Notes: a model not told the origin generated them from the letters alone. 64,000 bases of DNA from Lactococcus allomyrinae (GCF_003627095.1 NZ_CP032627.1:2170001-2234000), one strand, 5' to 3'. Counted from the stretch's first letter, positions 43,413 through 52,009 are shown. Translations and numbers: made by a program.

Positions 43413-45148
43413 GTGACGGAAGTTACCATGGACTATCAATATTTAGAGCAACAACGCAATGCTTGGGAACGATTGGAAAAAAATCTTAAACGAGCTTTAT
43501 CTCTACCTTGGGAAGAGTTTGACAGTCCCGACAGTGGAAAAATTCCCAAAGAGCTAGATAAAGTTCATGTCTTGCACCATGATGTTTATGAGTACCCCAT
43601 CCTTGCAAGTAAAAATATAGAAATCGAAAACGCGCGAATGAAACGACCGAGCCTTTACCTGAATAATGGATTGATTGCCCTAGGAATTGGATATGGGGTT
43701 CTTGGTTCAAAAAAAATCAAAGGGACGTCTGAGGAACAAAAAGAAGTAACAATCAGTGAGGAGAACGCCCCCGTTTTGTCAGTGCCATCCTCGATTATTT
43801 GCATGGAACTATTGCCTTTAAAGAGGGACAACTCTTTGCAACCAACGCCTACCAACTAGCTTATCTTTCAGAAACTGCACTTGCGAAACGGTACCGAACC
43901 AGTCAAAAAAGTCTTTTCCAAGCGGATGATGTGATGAATATTTTAAAATTCATTCACTCAAAATTGGAACTCGAACCCGTAAAGACGATAAAAACATCGA
44001 CTATCGCAGGGGCGGACTTTCAGCTAGATTTGGAGAAAAAAATAATCTTCCAAGACCGCCCTCCTCAAGCCACGGAGTGTTATTTCAAATACTTTGAGGG
44101 CCAATATTACCAAGCTGTCAGTGAGCTAACTGTGAAATACGCGGAATTTCTTTCAGAGGTTACTGACGACTCCGACAGTTTGCACAATGCGAGTTTGCAA
44201 CCTATTTATCAAATGTTAGTAGCTTGTGGCTTGCAGAAAAAAGACAAATTTTTTGTGTCAAAATCAAGAGAGCGGACGGGAAAAGGGTTGAGAAATGGCA
44301 TTGTTTCCTCCCTCTTTGATACAAAAACCGTAAACCTCAATGAGTTGGCCAACAAAGCCACGGGAGCGATGGCATGGGCGAATCTTGATAGTAAAGAGAT
44401 GTACCTGGCGACCGAAAGCGCAGGCCTTGACCGTCAGCTCGAAATCATGCTAAAAATCATTGCAACTGAAACCATAGCCCAAGGACGACGACAAGGAAAA
44501 GATTATTCTGAGGTTAATTTAAGCGGTATATTGTCAATTGATACGAATGAAAAAGTCTTCTTTTCTTCGGGAATGAAGAGTAGGGCGGTAAACATCGCTT
44601 TTAAAGACCGCCCCAAAGAAGAGACAGACTCCGAGCGTAAAGATTGGTTTGATCCCTATGCGATTCCTTTGACTACTGACAAGGTAGCAGGAGGTTTGGC
44701 TGCTTTGCTTCATTCTTTTCTCTTTTGGAAATCTACGACGTTTTGTTTTGACTTTAAGCAAGTAGAAATGAATAACTTTACGGGAGATGATGCCCAGTTT
44801 GACGATGTTCAGGTTTATATTATGGATAAAATGATCGCAGGCGATGAGGTGGTCTTGATTACTAATAATGATGAGATTAAACAATTACTCAAAGAAACTT
44901 ACACGGGGGCAACCAAGAAATTAGACCGAAAAAATGCACTTGATGAAATCGGGATGGCAGAACGTAAAAGCCAGGTCATACACCCCAATAATCTCGAACG
45001 AAAAAGTATTAGGCACATCAGAAAAACCAATCCTAAAAGATTTCAAAAAGCAAGTACTGCTTACATGGAACAAGTGATGGAAAATGCGAAATTTATACAA
45101 AACCCACAACCTAACCCAGAAATAACCCATATTTTAGGAAGCGAATAA
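43413..45148 (+). pseudogene. Primase/helicase-like replication protein, split by a frameshift in a C-tract
   Basis: Two frames together give one protein of about 578 residues. The first runs from GTG 43413 (GGAGGA upstream) into the run of five C at 43768-43772. The natural continuation (RFVSAILDYLHGTIAFKEG) is then in the next frame up to 45148. One more C would join them exactly. The C-terminal half has a degenerate P-loop region (SRERTGKGLRNGIVSSLF) and ILSIDTNEKVFFSSG, the pattern of D5/P4-type phage primase-helicases. It lies just before the origin. The break may be real, a phase-variable tract or a sequencing error. Confidence 0.65.
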
Positions 45149-45800
45149 CCGCACTAATAAAGGGATTGACCCCCAATAACCCGTATAACCCACATTTCTC
45201 TTATAAGGGTTATTTCATATAAAAATAATTATCTAGGTTTTAATACTATACCAATTTTTAATAAGAAATAAATTTTATTTTATACTCTTTTAAGGGGAAA
45301 TACGGGTTAGAGGTTTTTGCGGGTTAAGCGTTGGTAGCGTTGGGCTTGAGGTGGGTTGTAAAACGGGTTATAACCCGCAAAATTTGGGGGTTATGTTGGA
45401 GAAATAGATAGAATCAAATACAAAACATAAATTGGTATATTTAAAAAAGGAGAAAAAACAACTCGAATGGGTAAAAGAGGGTATAAAAGAAAATAAGGTG
45501 CATTTGTAAATGCACCAAATAATTAAATGCACCCTACAAATGCACCCTTAAAAAACCTATATTATATAAAGGGTTATGGACAATAGGGTATAAAGGTGCA
45601 TTTATATTTAATAAAAATAATATTTAGTATTAATTAAAAGGGTGTGTCTCTCATGTACACCTAGTAAAAGTTTGACGAATTAAATGCACCCCATGAAAAC
45701 AACGCTTTCAAAACAGTGTTAAGCTTTGATATGACAGGGTTTGTGAGGGGTGTGTTACTAAATGCACCACTGAAACCAAACGCACCCCTAAAATAGGAGA
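45149..45800. other. Iteron-rich origin of replication of the island
   Basis: No gene is seen here. Two repeat systems are present. From 45160 to 45400 the motif AACCC or its inverse GGGTT recurs about ten times (for example ATAACCCGTATAACCCACAT and ACGGGTTATAACCCGC). From 45497 to 45786 the 9-mer AAATGCACC or its inverse GGTGCATTT occurs seven times exactly (45497, 45508, 45525, 45538, 45595, 45682, 45760) plus AAACGCACC at 45778. An AT-rich segment lies between. Position after the primase gene fits a satellite origin. Confidence 0.75.
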
Positions 45801-45804
45801 AAAG

Positions 45805-45834
45805 ATGAAAAAAGCACGTTGTCCGACTTGTTAA
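45805..45834 (+). pseudogene. Truncated zinc-ribbon ORF
   Basis: After GGAGAAAAG, a 9-codon frame ends MKKARCPTC then stop. It looks like the first Cys pair of a zinc-ribbon protein cut off by a stop codon, perhaps a remnant. Confidence 0.3.
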
Positions 45835-45891
45835 AACCTGTTATAAATTTTACTGACAGAAACTATATATTAGAAAAATGGAGAAAATCAA

Positions 45892-46413
45892 ATGAAAATT
45901 ACAAAACAAATAGCACAAGCAAACCTTAATCTCTTGAAAACTTTTATGAATAGCTTTGCGAATGAAGCACAAGGCACAGAGATTGCATTTGAGGTCAAAG
46001 GGGCTTTATCAGTGTTAGATAACGCACTGGCTCAAAGTGGGGAAGAACAAGCTGAATACCAACCGAAGACACCCGCAAGTATTCGATTAAAGAACATCAA
46101 AAAGTTTCTTGAGGAATGGATTGATGATGATGCAGCAAGCGCAACAAGTGCGGAGGTTGACCTTTTAGCAGAGCTTTTGGGATTCCGTGAGCTTGTAGAG
46201 TTCCCTGATGTGTTTGATAAAGATGATGAGGACAACATCAAAGCACAGATACAAGAACTATACTCACTCAACAATTCAATGATTACTGCAGACCCTAACC
46301 ATATACCAAGATATACAGACGGAACAATTATTAAACCGTCTGACTTAGCAGATATGAACATGAATGCTTTAGATAATATCGCTGAACTCATCGGCTTTGA
46401 ATTAGAAGAATAG
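45892..46413 (+). CDS. Island protein of unknown function
   Basis: 173 acidic residues, mostly helical (KITKQIAQANLNLLKTFMNS, LLAELLGFRELVEF), starting at ATG 45892 with GGAG upstream. A second Leu/Gly/Phe motif in NIAELIGFELEE repeats that theme. No recognised family. It is the first gene after the origin and perhaps the start of the late, packaging-related operon. Confidence 0.55.
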   Translation: MKITKQIAQANLNLLKTFMNSFANEAQGTEIAFEVKGALSVLDNALAQSGEEQAEYQPKTPASIRLKNIKKFLEEWIDDDAASATSAEVDLLAELLGFRELVEFPDVFDKDDEDNIKAQIQELYSLNNSMITADPNHIPRYTDGTIIKPSDLADMNMNALDNIAELIGFELEE

Positions 46414-46565
46414 GAGAAATAATGAGAGTAAGACACCCAACAAAAATAGTTGTTTTAACTAAATAATAAAAATGGCTGTTAAGTCAATAAATGCAAGGAG
46501 TTACAAGATTTATTTGTAGTTCCGATTATAATATATATTTACCAATAGAAAATGGAGAAATGAAC

Positions 46566-47144
46566 ATGAGAACACTTGAAGAAATTGAAACACAATTCAT
46601 CAATATAAAAAAAGCAAACGAACAAGAATTTAAAGATTATGATGATAAAGTTTTTGAAGCACAGAGAGAGCTTGAGGAAGCCAATAAGGAGCTTTCAAAT
46701 GCGGAAGCTACCGCTAACCTTGAAGCTTACAAGATTGCTAAAGATAAAATTTGGACAACAAAACAAAGCGTTGAGATGTATCAGAATATCAAGAATAAAA
46801 AAGTGAAGAATCCTCTAGTTTCAGAGGAGGAATATAAAACACTTACTCAAGAGATTATTCGTGCTGCAGATGCCTTTAATGATAAACAAATGGAGCAAGC
46901 GAAAAAACTTGCCGAACAATTGAGTGAGTTGTCTGCAGAACGAAATGCAATGATCAATAAATCTAATAGTCTGTTATCTACTTTGCAGCGTGACTTTAAA
47001 AAGCTAGAAATTTTGGAGGGAACAAACTCAAGAGTAACTCACACGGCTGATGGTGGGAAAACAATTACGAGCTTGCCACAAGTTCGGGTGGGTTATCTTG
47101 ATACAAAAAATTTATTAAATAGAGCATTGGGGGGAGGGAAATAG
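46566..47144 (+). CDS. Coiled-coil island protein (possible scaffold or capsid-remodelling factor)
   Basis: 192 residues from ATG 46566 (GGAG 8 nt upstream). Long heptad-rich coiled coil (EAQRELEEANKELSNAEATA, MEQAKKLAEQLSELSAER), then a short globular C-terminus. It overlaps the next gene by one base. Paired with the scaffold-like protein that follows, it is a candidate for the capsid-size or packaging-diversion functions that satellites use against helper phages. Confidence 0.5.
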   Translation: MRTLEEIETQFINIKKANEQEFKDYDDKVFEAQRELEEANKELSNAEATANLEAYKIAKDKIWTTKQSVEMYQNIKNKKVKNPLVSEEEYKTLTQEIIRAADAFNDKQMEQAKKLAEQLSELSAERNAMINKSNSLLSTLQRDFKKLEILEGTNSRVTHTADGGKTITSLPQVRVGYLDTKNLLNRALGGGK

Positions 47145-47452
47145 TGAGTGAATACGAAAATTTGATGGCTAACATCTCTAAGCAGAATGAACTAAAAAAC
47201 CAAGGTAAACAATCTTTACCAGCAACACCAGAGTTACGTGAAGCTATTGCAGTAAAGCATAACTTGCCAGCAGAGATGGCTGAGAGATTACGAGGAGAGG
47301 ATGAGCAATCGCTCATTCAGGATGCGGAGTATCTTAGCCAGTATGTTAAAAAGACAGTACCAACAGCTCCGTTGAAAAGCACAGAACCAATCATGAAAGA
47401 CCCATTGACACAATCACTACAAGAACTTGTACATGATCTAACTGGACAATGA
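47144..47452 (+). CDS. Small scaffold-like island protein
   Basis: 102 residues, GTG start at 47144 coupled to the previous stop. ATPELREAIAVKHNLPAEMA, then ERLRGEDEQSLIQDAEYLSQ, is reminiscent of the C-terminal parts of phage capsid scaffolding or head-assembly proteins. The similarity is weak and inferred by eye. Confidence 0.45.
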   Translation: MSEYENLMANISKQNELKNQGKQSLPATPELREAIAVKHNLPAEMAERLRGEDEQSLIQDAEYLSQYVKKTVPTAPLKSTEPIMKDPLTQSLQELVHDLTGQ

Positions 47453-47734
47453 TATAGCAAGAGAGATGAGTGTGCAGTGCCTGCTCTTAGCTTTAAAAGA
47501 TAACCAGATGAAACTATGTTAATTATTATTTATTAACATAGTAGTTTAAATAAATAATAAAAAAATATTTATATTAATTTATTATTTTTTTAATTTTATT
47601 TTTCTAATTTGAAAATAATTTTTAAAGAAAGTATGGGGCATAGCCCCCTCCCCCTCGGTCGCGCCGTCTTTCACGCCGTCACTGTACATTTTTTCTCGTG
47701 CGTGTGTTTAACAGGAGGAAAAGAGGTTTAAAAA
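47453..47734. other. AT-rich spacer with a short GC-rich block
   Basis: No gene. 47510-47620 is almost pure A and T. 47635-47690 is abruptly GC-rich, with a tight hairpin GGGGCATAGCCCC (47635-47647) and the direct repeat CGCCGTC-TTTCA-CGCCGTC. The purpose is unknown. A packaging (cos/pac) site is conceivable. Confidence 0.5.
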
Positions 47735-47905
47735 ATGAGTACCATCCGATGTAAAATCTGTAAAAAAATGTTCCAAACTGCCAAACAAGAGCGGTATTGT
47801 AGCGAAGAATGTAGAAAAGAAGCTCGCAAGAAAGTTCGTAAAAATTGGGAAGAAAAGAACCCTGATTATATGAAAAATTATATGCGAGATTTACGTAAAA
47901 AATAG
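47735..47905 (+). CDS. Small zinc-finger protein
   Basis: 56 residues with two Cys pairs (CKIC and CSEEC) followed by a basic, Arg/Lys-rich helix (EARKKVRKNWEEKNPDYMKN). Proteins of this kind often accompany HNH endonucleases or terminases. ATG 47735 follows GGAGGAAAAG at a long distance. It closes the early/late operon, with a terminator at 48002. Confidence 0.65.
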   Translation: MSTIRCKICKKMFQTAKQERYCSEECRKEARKKVRKNWEEKNPDYMKNYMRDLRKK

Positions 47906-48001
47906 TGCTACAAATCAAGTCGTAGCACGATATAAAAAATATAAAGTAAAATCCCCATACAAGGGCATTTGGATATAATAGTAGTTAAGAATTCAGTTTT
48001 T

Positions 48002-48023
48002 AAAGCGCATTGCAGTGCGCTTT
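48002..48023 (+). terminator. Terminator before the cargo genes
   Basis: AAAGCGCA and TGCGCTTT form a hairpin with a TTGCAG loop, followed by T residues. Confidence 0.85.
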
Positions 48024-48080
48024 TTTTGTTTATATTCTAGTGATATAATGATAATAATCACAAGTAAAAGAGGAAATAGT

Positions 48081-49325
48081 ATGGGAAATAAAATTCAAGA
48101 TAATGATTCTATAAATGAGTTAGGAAAAATTATTAAAACAACGAAGGTTTTGAATCCTATTTTAAAGTTATTAAATATAGATTCTGGAATAGACATCAAT
48201 AAGATAACAAAAGAATATGCTGATTTATTGACATTAAATGATGACTTTAATATGTACTATCATGATAGGGGGTGGATTGCTCATGAATCACTTAACATAG
48301 ATGTTTTGAAATTCTGTGTTAGTATCGCAAAAGATGGGAATATTGATCGTGGCGAAGAAGCTCTGATGGAGTATTACGAAGGTGAATTAAAAAATTTTGA
48401 GAAATATTCTTATAGAAAGCATTTTTATGATAGACATGAGCTATTAAACCTTGCGATAGAAGATTATTTTTCTGGACGGTACCATGCTTCTATACCGATA
48501 GCTTTATTAAGTGCTGACGGAATAATAAATGATGTTGAACCAACGGGATTATTTGCGAAAGAAACCGACTTGGAAGTTTGGGACAGTATCTCTGGCCATG
48601 GGAGCGGCTTAAAGTCTTTGGTTTCACTGTTAAGTAAAAATCGAAAAAAAACTAGTACGGATTCTATATCTCTTCCATATAGAAATGGTATTTTACATGG
48701 AAGAGATATAAATTACTATAACAAATTTGTTGCCATTAAATCTTTTGCATTATTAATATATTTAGCAGATTGGATAAGAGAGAGATCTAGTGAAGCTGAT
48801 AGGATGAGAAAAAAAGAAGAGAAGGAAACAAAAACGTGGGGAGAATTATTTAAAAGTATAGCCAATACAACTAGGGAACAAAAAGAAAATGAAAAGTTGC
48901 TAAAGGAATGGAAACCGAGATTTTTTGAAGTAATTCCATCTACTTATGAAAGTAATTCTCCAGAAGAAAAGGTCTTTGAGTTCTTAGAATGTATAAAAAA
49001 TAAAAATTATGGCACACCTACTTCTATGTATCCAACTTTTATTCTAGGGAATTCCTCAAGAAAATCAAAAGCTAGAATACTTAGAGAAAATTTTAAAGAT
49101 ATAACAATTACTAATTATGAAATATCTAAAATTAATGATAGTTCAGCAGCAGTCACTATGATAACGATGAAAATAGCTTATGAATATAACGGACTGTTAA
49201 AAGAAAAAAATGTGGATTTTAGAGTAATGTATGAAGTTAACGGAGAAGTAAATAATCGACTTAAATTAAATGGTAGTTGGAAAATCACAAATATAGAAGG
49301 TATTAGCTATATTTTGATAGAATGA
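48081..49325 (+). CDS. HEPN-motif cargo protein, candidate abortive-infection effector
   Basis: 414 residues from ATG 48081 (GAGGAAA upstream; the frame extends to 48015 without a site). A helical domain of about residues 90-240 ends in PYRNGILHGRD. Arg201-Asn202-x3-His206 fits the R-x4-6-H active-site motif of HEPN ribonucleases, with the polar residue after Arg. A long coiled-coil (ERSSEADRMRKKEEKETKTW) follows, then a C-terminal beta-rich domain. HEPN RNases are common effectors in phage defence and toxin systems. It lies in the cargo position of the island. The RNase role is inferred, and no antitoxin is apparent. Confidence 0.6.
   Translation: MGNKIQDNDSINELGKIIKTTKVLNPILKLLNIDSGIDINKITKEYADLLTLNDDFNMYYHDRGWIAHESLNIDVLKFCVSIAKDGNIDRGEEALMEYYEGELKNFEKYSYRKHFYDRHELLNLAIEDYFSGRYHASIPIALLSADGIINDVEPTGLFAKETDLEVWDSISGHGSGLKSLVSLLSKNRKKTSTDSISLPYRNGILHGRDINYYNKFVAIKSFALLIYLADWIRERSSEADRMRKKEEKETKTWGELFKSIANTTREQKENEKLLKEWKPRFFEVIPSTYESNSPEEKVFEFLECIKNKNYGTPTSMYPTFILGNSSRKSKARILRENFKDITITNYEISKINDSSAAVTMITMKIAYEYNGLLKEKNVDFRVMYEVNGEVNNRLKLNGSWKITNIEGISYILIE
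48665..48710. repeat. 14-bp perfect inverted repeat around the HEPN active-site codons
   Basis: TATATCTCTTCCAT (48665-48678) mirrors ATGGAAGAGATATA (48697-48710). The 18-nt loop between them encodes the RNGIL part of the motif. Confidence 0.8.
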
Positions 49326-49642
49326 TAAAAATTCACTAATATTTTTACTATTAATAAAGTTTTTCAGTTCAGAAAAAAATTAATGTGAAGAATGCGGCAA
49401 AAGAAAGCATCTCTTTGTTGCTAGGAGTGCTTTTGTATTACTGAATTTTAGGACTTGTATTCGCAAATTCTATGAATGCAAAAACGAAAATTTCTGTTTT
49501 GCTACTTGTGACAGAATGCTATACCGACATCACTTAGGGTATGAACAATATACAACATTTGTATATTATCAGTAGCATATATTTATAATATTAATACAAT
49601 TTCAGTTTTTGGTATGATAATAATTAAATAGGTAAAAGATTA
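49326..49642. other. Spacer between the two cargo genes
   Basis: No gene is recognised. A weak hairpin near 49400-49440 (AAAGCA with TGCTTTT) may end the HEPN transcript. A TATGAT at 49613-49618 is the likely -10 of the next gene. The -35 is unclear. Confidence 0.5.
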
Positions 49643-50425
49643 ATGAGTATGAGTATGAAAAAAGTAAAAATTGTTATAGTTCTTTTTGCAAATAGTCCTA
49701 AGGGTAGCTTTGAAAAAGAAGAATTAGTGGATGAAAAAGATTCGTTACGAAGCGTTGCGATTAAGCTTAATAATGAATATGTAAGTAATATACCGGAAGA
49801 AGAAAGAGAAGGCTATCAAAGAATTCTAAGTTCCACCAACCCACTCGGAATAACGGTAGAAAAAGAATCCCCATATAACGGTACATTTTTTTATTTTAAT
49901 GATGAAGAAGAAGTTATGTTTATGACACTCTATGAATTTCTTGAAAGAGATACTACTATTTTTGAAATAGAAAATCTTATTTCTAAAGGTTACCTGAATG
50001 GCACTTCTGATATTATCTATGTATATGTTCCAAATGGATTGGGAAGCGGTCCAGAATTAGATTACGTAAAAATTCTATTATCTACTTTTTCTAAAGTGGT
50101 CCTCCCTGTTGTTGGTGGATTTTTTGCAAAAAAAATAAAAAAAATTATTTTTATGAAAAAGATGAAAAAGCGGGCAAAGTATTGGGTGGAAAATAGAGGT
50201 GTAAGAGGAGCAAAACAGATTAGAGCTTTTATAGATATTAAAGGGGAGTGGCTGACTGAGGACTTAAAAAAATGTCTAGCTATTGATGAAGAAATAGCAA
50301 CAACTTTATTAAAGTCTTTAGGTTATGAATTGTCGGGTGATATTTGGTATAAAAGTTACTCTGAAGAGGCGATAATTAATAGGAAACGTTGGGAAGAATA
50401 TTCTGAACATAATTACATGTACTAA
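49643..50425 (+). CDS. Cargo protein with one membrane segment, unknown function
   Basis: 260 residues. The start is uncertain, because ATG at 49643, 49649 and 49655 follow each other and the ribosome site is weak. The first 140 residues look like a soluble alpha/beta domain. A hydrophobic segment with a basic end follows (STFSKVVLPVVGGFFAKKIK, then KIIFMKKMKKR), and the last 85 residues form a small helical domain (WLTEDLKKCLAIDEEIATTL). It sits with the HEPN gene at the right end of the island, so a defence role is plausible. The sequence gives no family. Confidence 0.5.
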   Translation: MSMSMKKVKIVIVLFANSPKGSFEKEELVDEKDSLRSVAIKLNNEYVSNIPEEEREGYQRILSSTNPLGITVEKESPYNGTFFYFNDEEEVMFMTLYEFLERDTTIFEIENLISKGYLNGTSDIIYVYVPNGLGSGPELDYVKILLSTFSKVVLPVVGGFFAKKIKKIIFMKKMKKRAKYWVENRGVRGAKQIRAFIDIKGEWLTEDLKKCLAIDEEIATTLLKSLGYELSGDIWYKSYSEEAIINRKRWEEYSEHNYMY

Positions 50426-50450
50426 ATTATGAGGAAAAATATAATATATA

Positions 50451-50475
50451 AAAAAGCACTTACTAAGTGCTTTTT
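50451..50475 (+). terminator. Terminator of the second cargo gene
   Basis: AAAAAGCACT and AGTGCTTTTT form a perfect 10-bp hairpin. Confidence 0.85.
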
Positions 50476-50512
50476 ATGGTTCTCAATTTTACGTACGGCG
50501 GTGCAATTTTTA

Positions 50513-50530
50513 CCTACGTTTTTACTTACG
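50513..50530. repeat. Integrase arm-site candidate, right
   Basis: CCTACGTTTTTACTTACG, one mismatch from the left copy at 38820. A GCACCGCC inverted relative of the 20-bp repeat lies just before it (50487-50504). Confidence 0.6.
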
Positions 50531-50634
50531 TATTCAAGTAAATGTAAGTTGTTGTAAATGAGCTATATGATGTAAAAAGGCACTAAAAGTGAGGTTGGTT
50601 TCTTTATATTCTCCTAAGATATTGCTTATTTGGA

Positions 50635-50656
50635 TTAGGTCAAGGTCAAGTGATAA
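50635..50656. repeat. attR: right copy of the 22-bp direct repeat
   Basis: Identical to 38749-38770. The flanking ACC on the left of attL is replaced by GGA here, so the MerR dyad is incomplete on this side. Confidence 0.85.
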
Positions 50657-50666
50657 AACTAATTTC

Positions 50667-50702
50667 TTGACAGAAAAAACTTTTTCGTTTACAATTGTAA
50701 AC
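50667..50702 (+). promoter_or_regulatory. Promoter of the detoxification cluster with a CopR-type box
   Basis: TTGACA (50667-50672) and TACAAT (50690-50695) are 17 nt apart, starting 10 bp outside attR. GTTTACAATTGTAAAC (50687-50702) is a perfect palindrome whose core TACAATTGTA fits the lactococcal copper box TACAnnTGTA, placed over the -10 where the CopR repressor would act. Confidence 0.85.
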
Positions 50703-50724
50703 ATAAAGAATAAGAAAGCTGGAT

Positions 50725-50928
50725 ATGACAATGAAAGTTACTTTTAAAACGCTTGATGGACGTACAGGAATAAAAGAGTTTGAGACTGTTGATGAGTTTG
50801 TAACATTGCAAAATCGAGAAATTCCTGCAATTGATGATTCAGCACATGTTGTCGAATTAATAGTTGACGGCAAAGTGCGTGAGTTTAAAGGAAATATTGC
50901 TGATTTATACTTTGAACTGAGTAAGTAA
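50725..50928 (+). CDS. DUF4649 family small protein
   Basis: 67 residues (MTMKVTFKTLDGRTGIKEFE, VVELIVDGKVREFKGN) forming a small beta-rich fold typical of DUF4649 in Streptococcaceae. The function is unknown. It is the first gene behind the copper-type promoter, and a family-1 repeat lies between it and the VOC gene. Confidence 0.75.
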   Translation: MTMKVTFKTLDGRTGIKEFETVDEFVTLQNREIPAIDDSAHVVELIVDGKVREFKGNIADLYFELSK

Positions 50929-50933
50929 GAAAG

Positions 50934-51048
50934 GAATTGAGTTCGTCTTCCTTGAAGCTGTGTCATTAGGCAAAATGGAACGTTCACTTCGTGAAGAATT
51001 TCATTTTTCTAAATATTTTCGTTTTACGGCAGTCGAGCTCACATCTTA
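50934..51048 (+). repeat. Structured repeat family 1, copy 4
   Basis: Begins GAATTGAGTTCG and ends GAGCTCACATCTTA, three bases before the VOC start codon. The apex is TTCACTTCGTGAA, and the stem includes CATTTTTCT and TCGTTTTACGG segments. Unlike other copies it has no ribosome site after it. Confidence 0.65.
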
Positions 51049-51050
51049 TA

Positions 51051-52009
51051 TGAAAGTACACCATATTTCATTATTGACAGGTGATTTCGAGCAAAATTTT
51101 CATTTTTATGTGGATATTTTAGGATTACGTTTGGTCAAAAATTCAATTAATCAAGGCAATATTTATATGCGACATGTCTATTATGGTGATTTTTTGGGAA
51201 GTGTCGGAACTGTAGTGACTTTTTTTCCTGACCATCGTTTTAATCATGAACGTATCGATGGGAAGTCAGCACTGACAGGAATCAAGTTTAGCATTCCACG
51301 CGGTTCACGACAGTTTTGGACGAAGCGATTAGCAAAATTTATTACTGACAGCTCTGTAAGTACATCTAAAAGTTTGTCAGTACGGGATTTTGACCAAATT
51401 CCTCTAGAATTTATCGAAACAGATGATATTTTAACCAACTGGAATGTTAATACGTTGACAGATATTCCGGCAGAATTTCAAATCACAGGAGTTCTTGGTA
51501 CAACGTTGTTGACTGACCATATCGAAGCTACCACTCAATTTCTCAAAGATATGGTAGGAGATTTTTCAGCAATAACTTTGGAAAAAACAGAGAATAATTT
51601 GCCGGTTTCTAAGTGGGGACGTGGTTCGGTAGACCGTATCGCCTTTGCAGTTGAATCTACAGCAGAACTGGATGCCATTTGGCAAAAAGCAGAGCGACTT
51701 GACTATACGCGAGAAGCCTATGTGGATCGCGGATATTTTAGCTCGGTGTATTTGCTGACACCATCAGGTAATCGTATTGAGTTTGCGACCTTGCGACCTG
51801 GCTTTACACTTGATGAGTCAGTGCGTGAGTTGGGTACAACTTTTGCTTTGCCACCACGCTATGAAGCTCGTCGTAGAGAGTTACTCCGTTATTTTGGAAA
51901 ACAAGGGGAACATTTCGATAAAATAAAACCTGCTAAGTTTGACGAGGATGTCACAGTAAAAATTAATCAAATTCGTCCTCGCAACGACACATCAGGAACT
52001 CGTTATTGA
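51051..52009 (+). CDS. VOC-family ring-cleavage dioxygenase-like protein
   Basis: 319 residues from ATG 51051 (MKVHHISLLTGDFEQNFHFY, the normal VOC start). It has two VOC repeats with candidate metal ligands: His at KVHH and GRGSVDRIAFAVEST in the second half, and a Glu in GNRIEFATLRPGF. Proteins of this sort (MhqA/MhqO type) accompany quinone- and electrophile-detoxifying genes. The upstream in-frame extension to 50960 lies inside the repeat and is not coding-like. No ribosome site is visible. It may be translated poorly or by coupling. Confidence 0.78.

Larger units (their letters stand above)
38749..50656. mobile_element. Integrated phage-satellite-like island (PICI type), 11.9 kb
   Basis: The element is bounded by a perfect 22-bp repeat and carries integrase, CI-like repressor, TTG-started HTH gene, Rha, a train of small early genes, a primase/helicase-like gene, an iteron-rich origin, scaffold-like genes, a zinc-ribbon protein and two cargo genes. 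No portal, tail, holin or endolysin gene is present. Leftward integrase/repressor and rightward replication genes from a divergent control region are typical of phage-inducible chromosomal islands of Lactococcus, Streptococcus and Enterococcus. Base use is more AT-rich than in the host flanks. Confidence 0.8.

Noticed and set aside
43757-43790. Programmed -1 ribosomal frameshift in the primase gene
   Set aside because: The C-tract does not form a standard X-XXY-YYZ slippery heptamer in frame and no strong downstream pseudoknot was seen. A one-base loss is simpler.
45497-45786. CRISPR array
   Set aside because: The repeats are only 9 bp long, occur in both orientations and are irregularly spaced. 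They are iterons.
46422-46466. A 14-residue gene after the 173-residue island gene
   Set aside because: It is too short, has no partner, and its frame shows no recognisable signal. It is probably non-coding.
48015-48080. Longer start for the HEPN gene
   Set aside because: The extra codons overlap the terminator and have no ribosome site.
50960-51050. N-terminal extension of the first VOC gene
   Set aside because: It falls inside a structured repeat and reads like no known protein. The VOC fold starts at ATG 51051.
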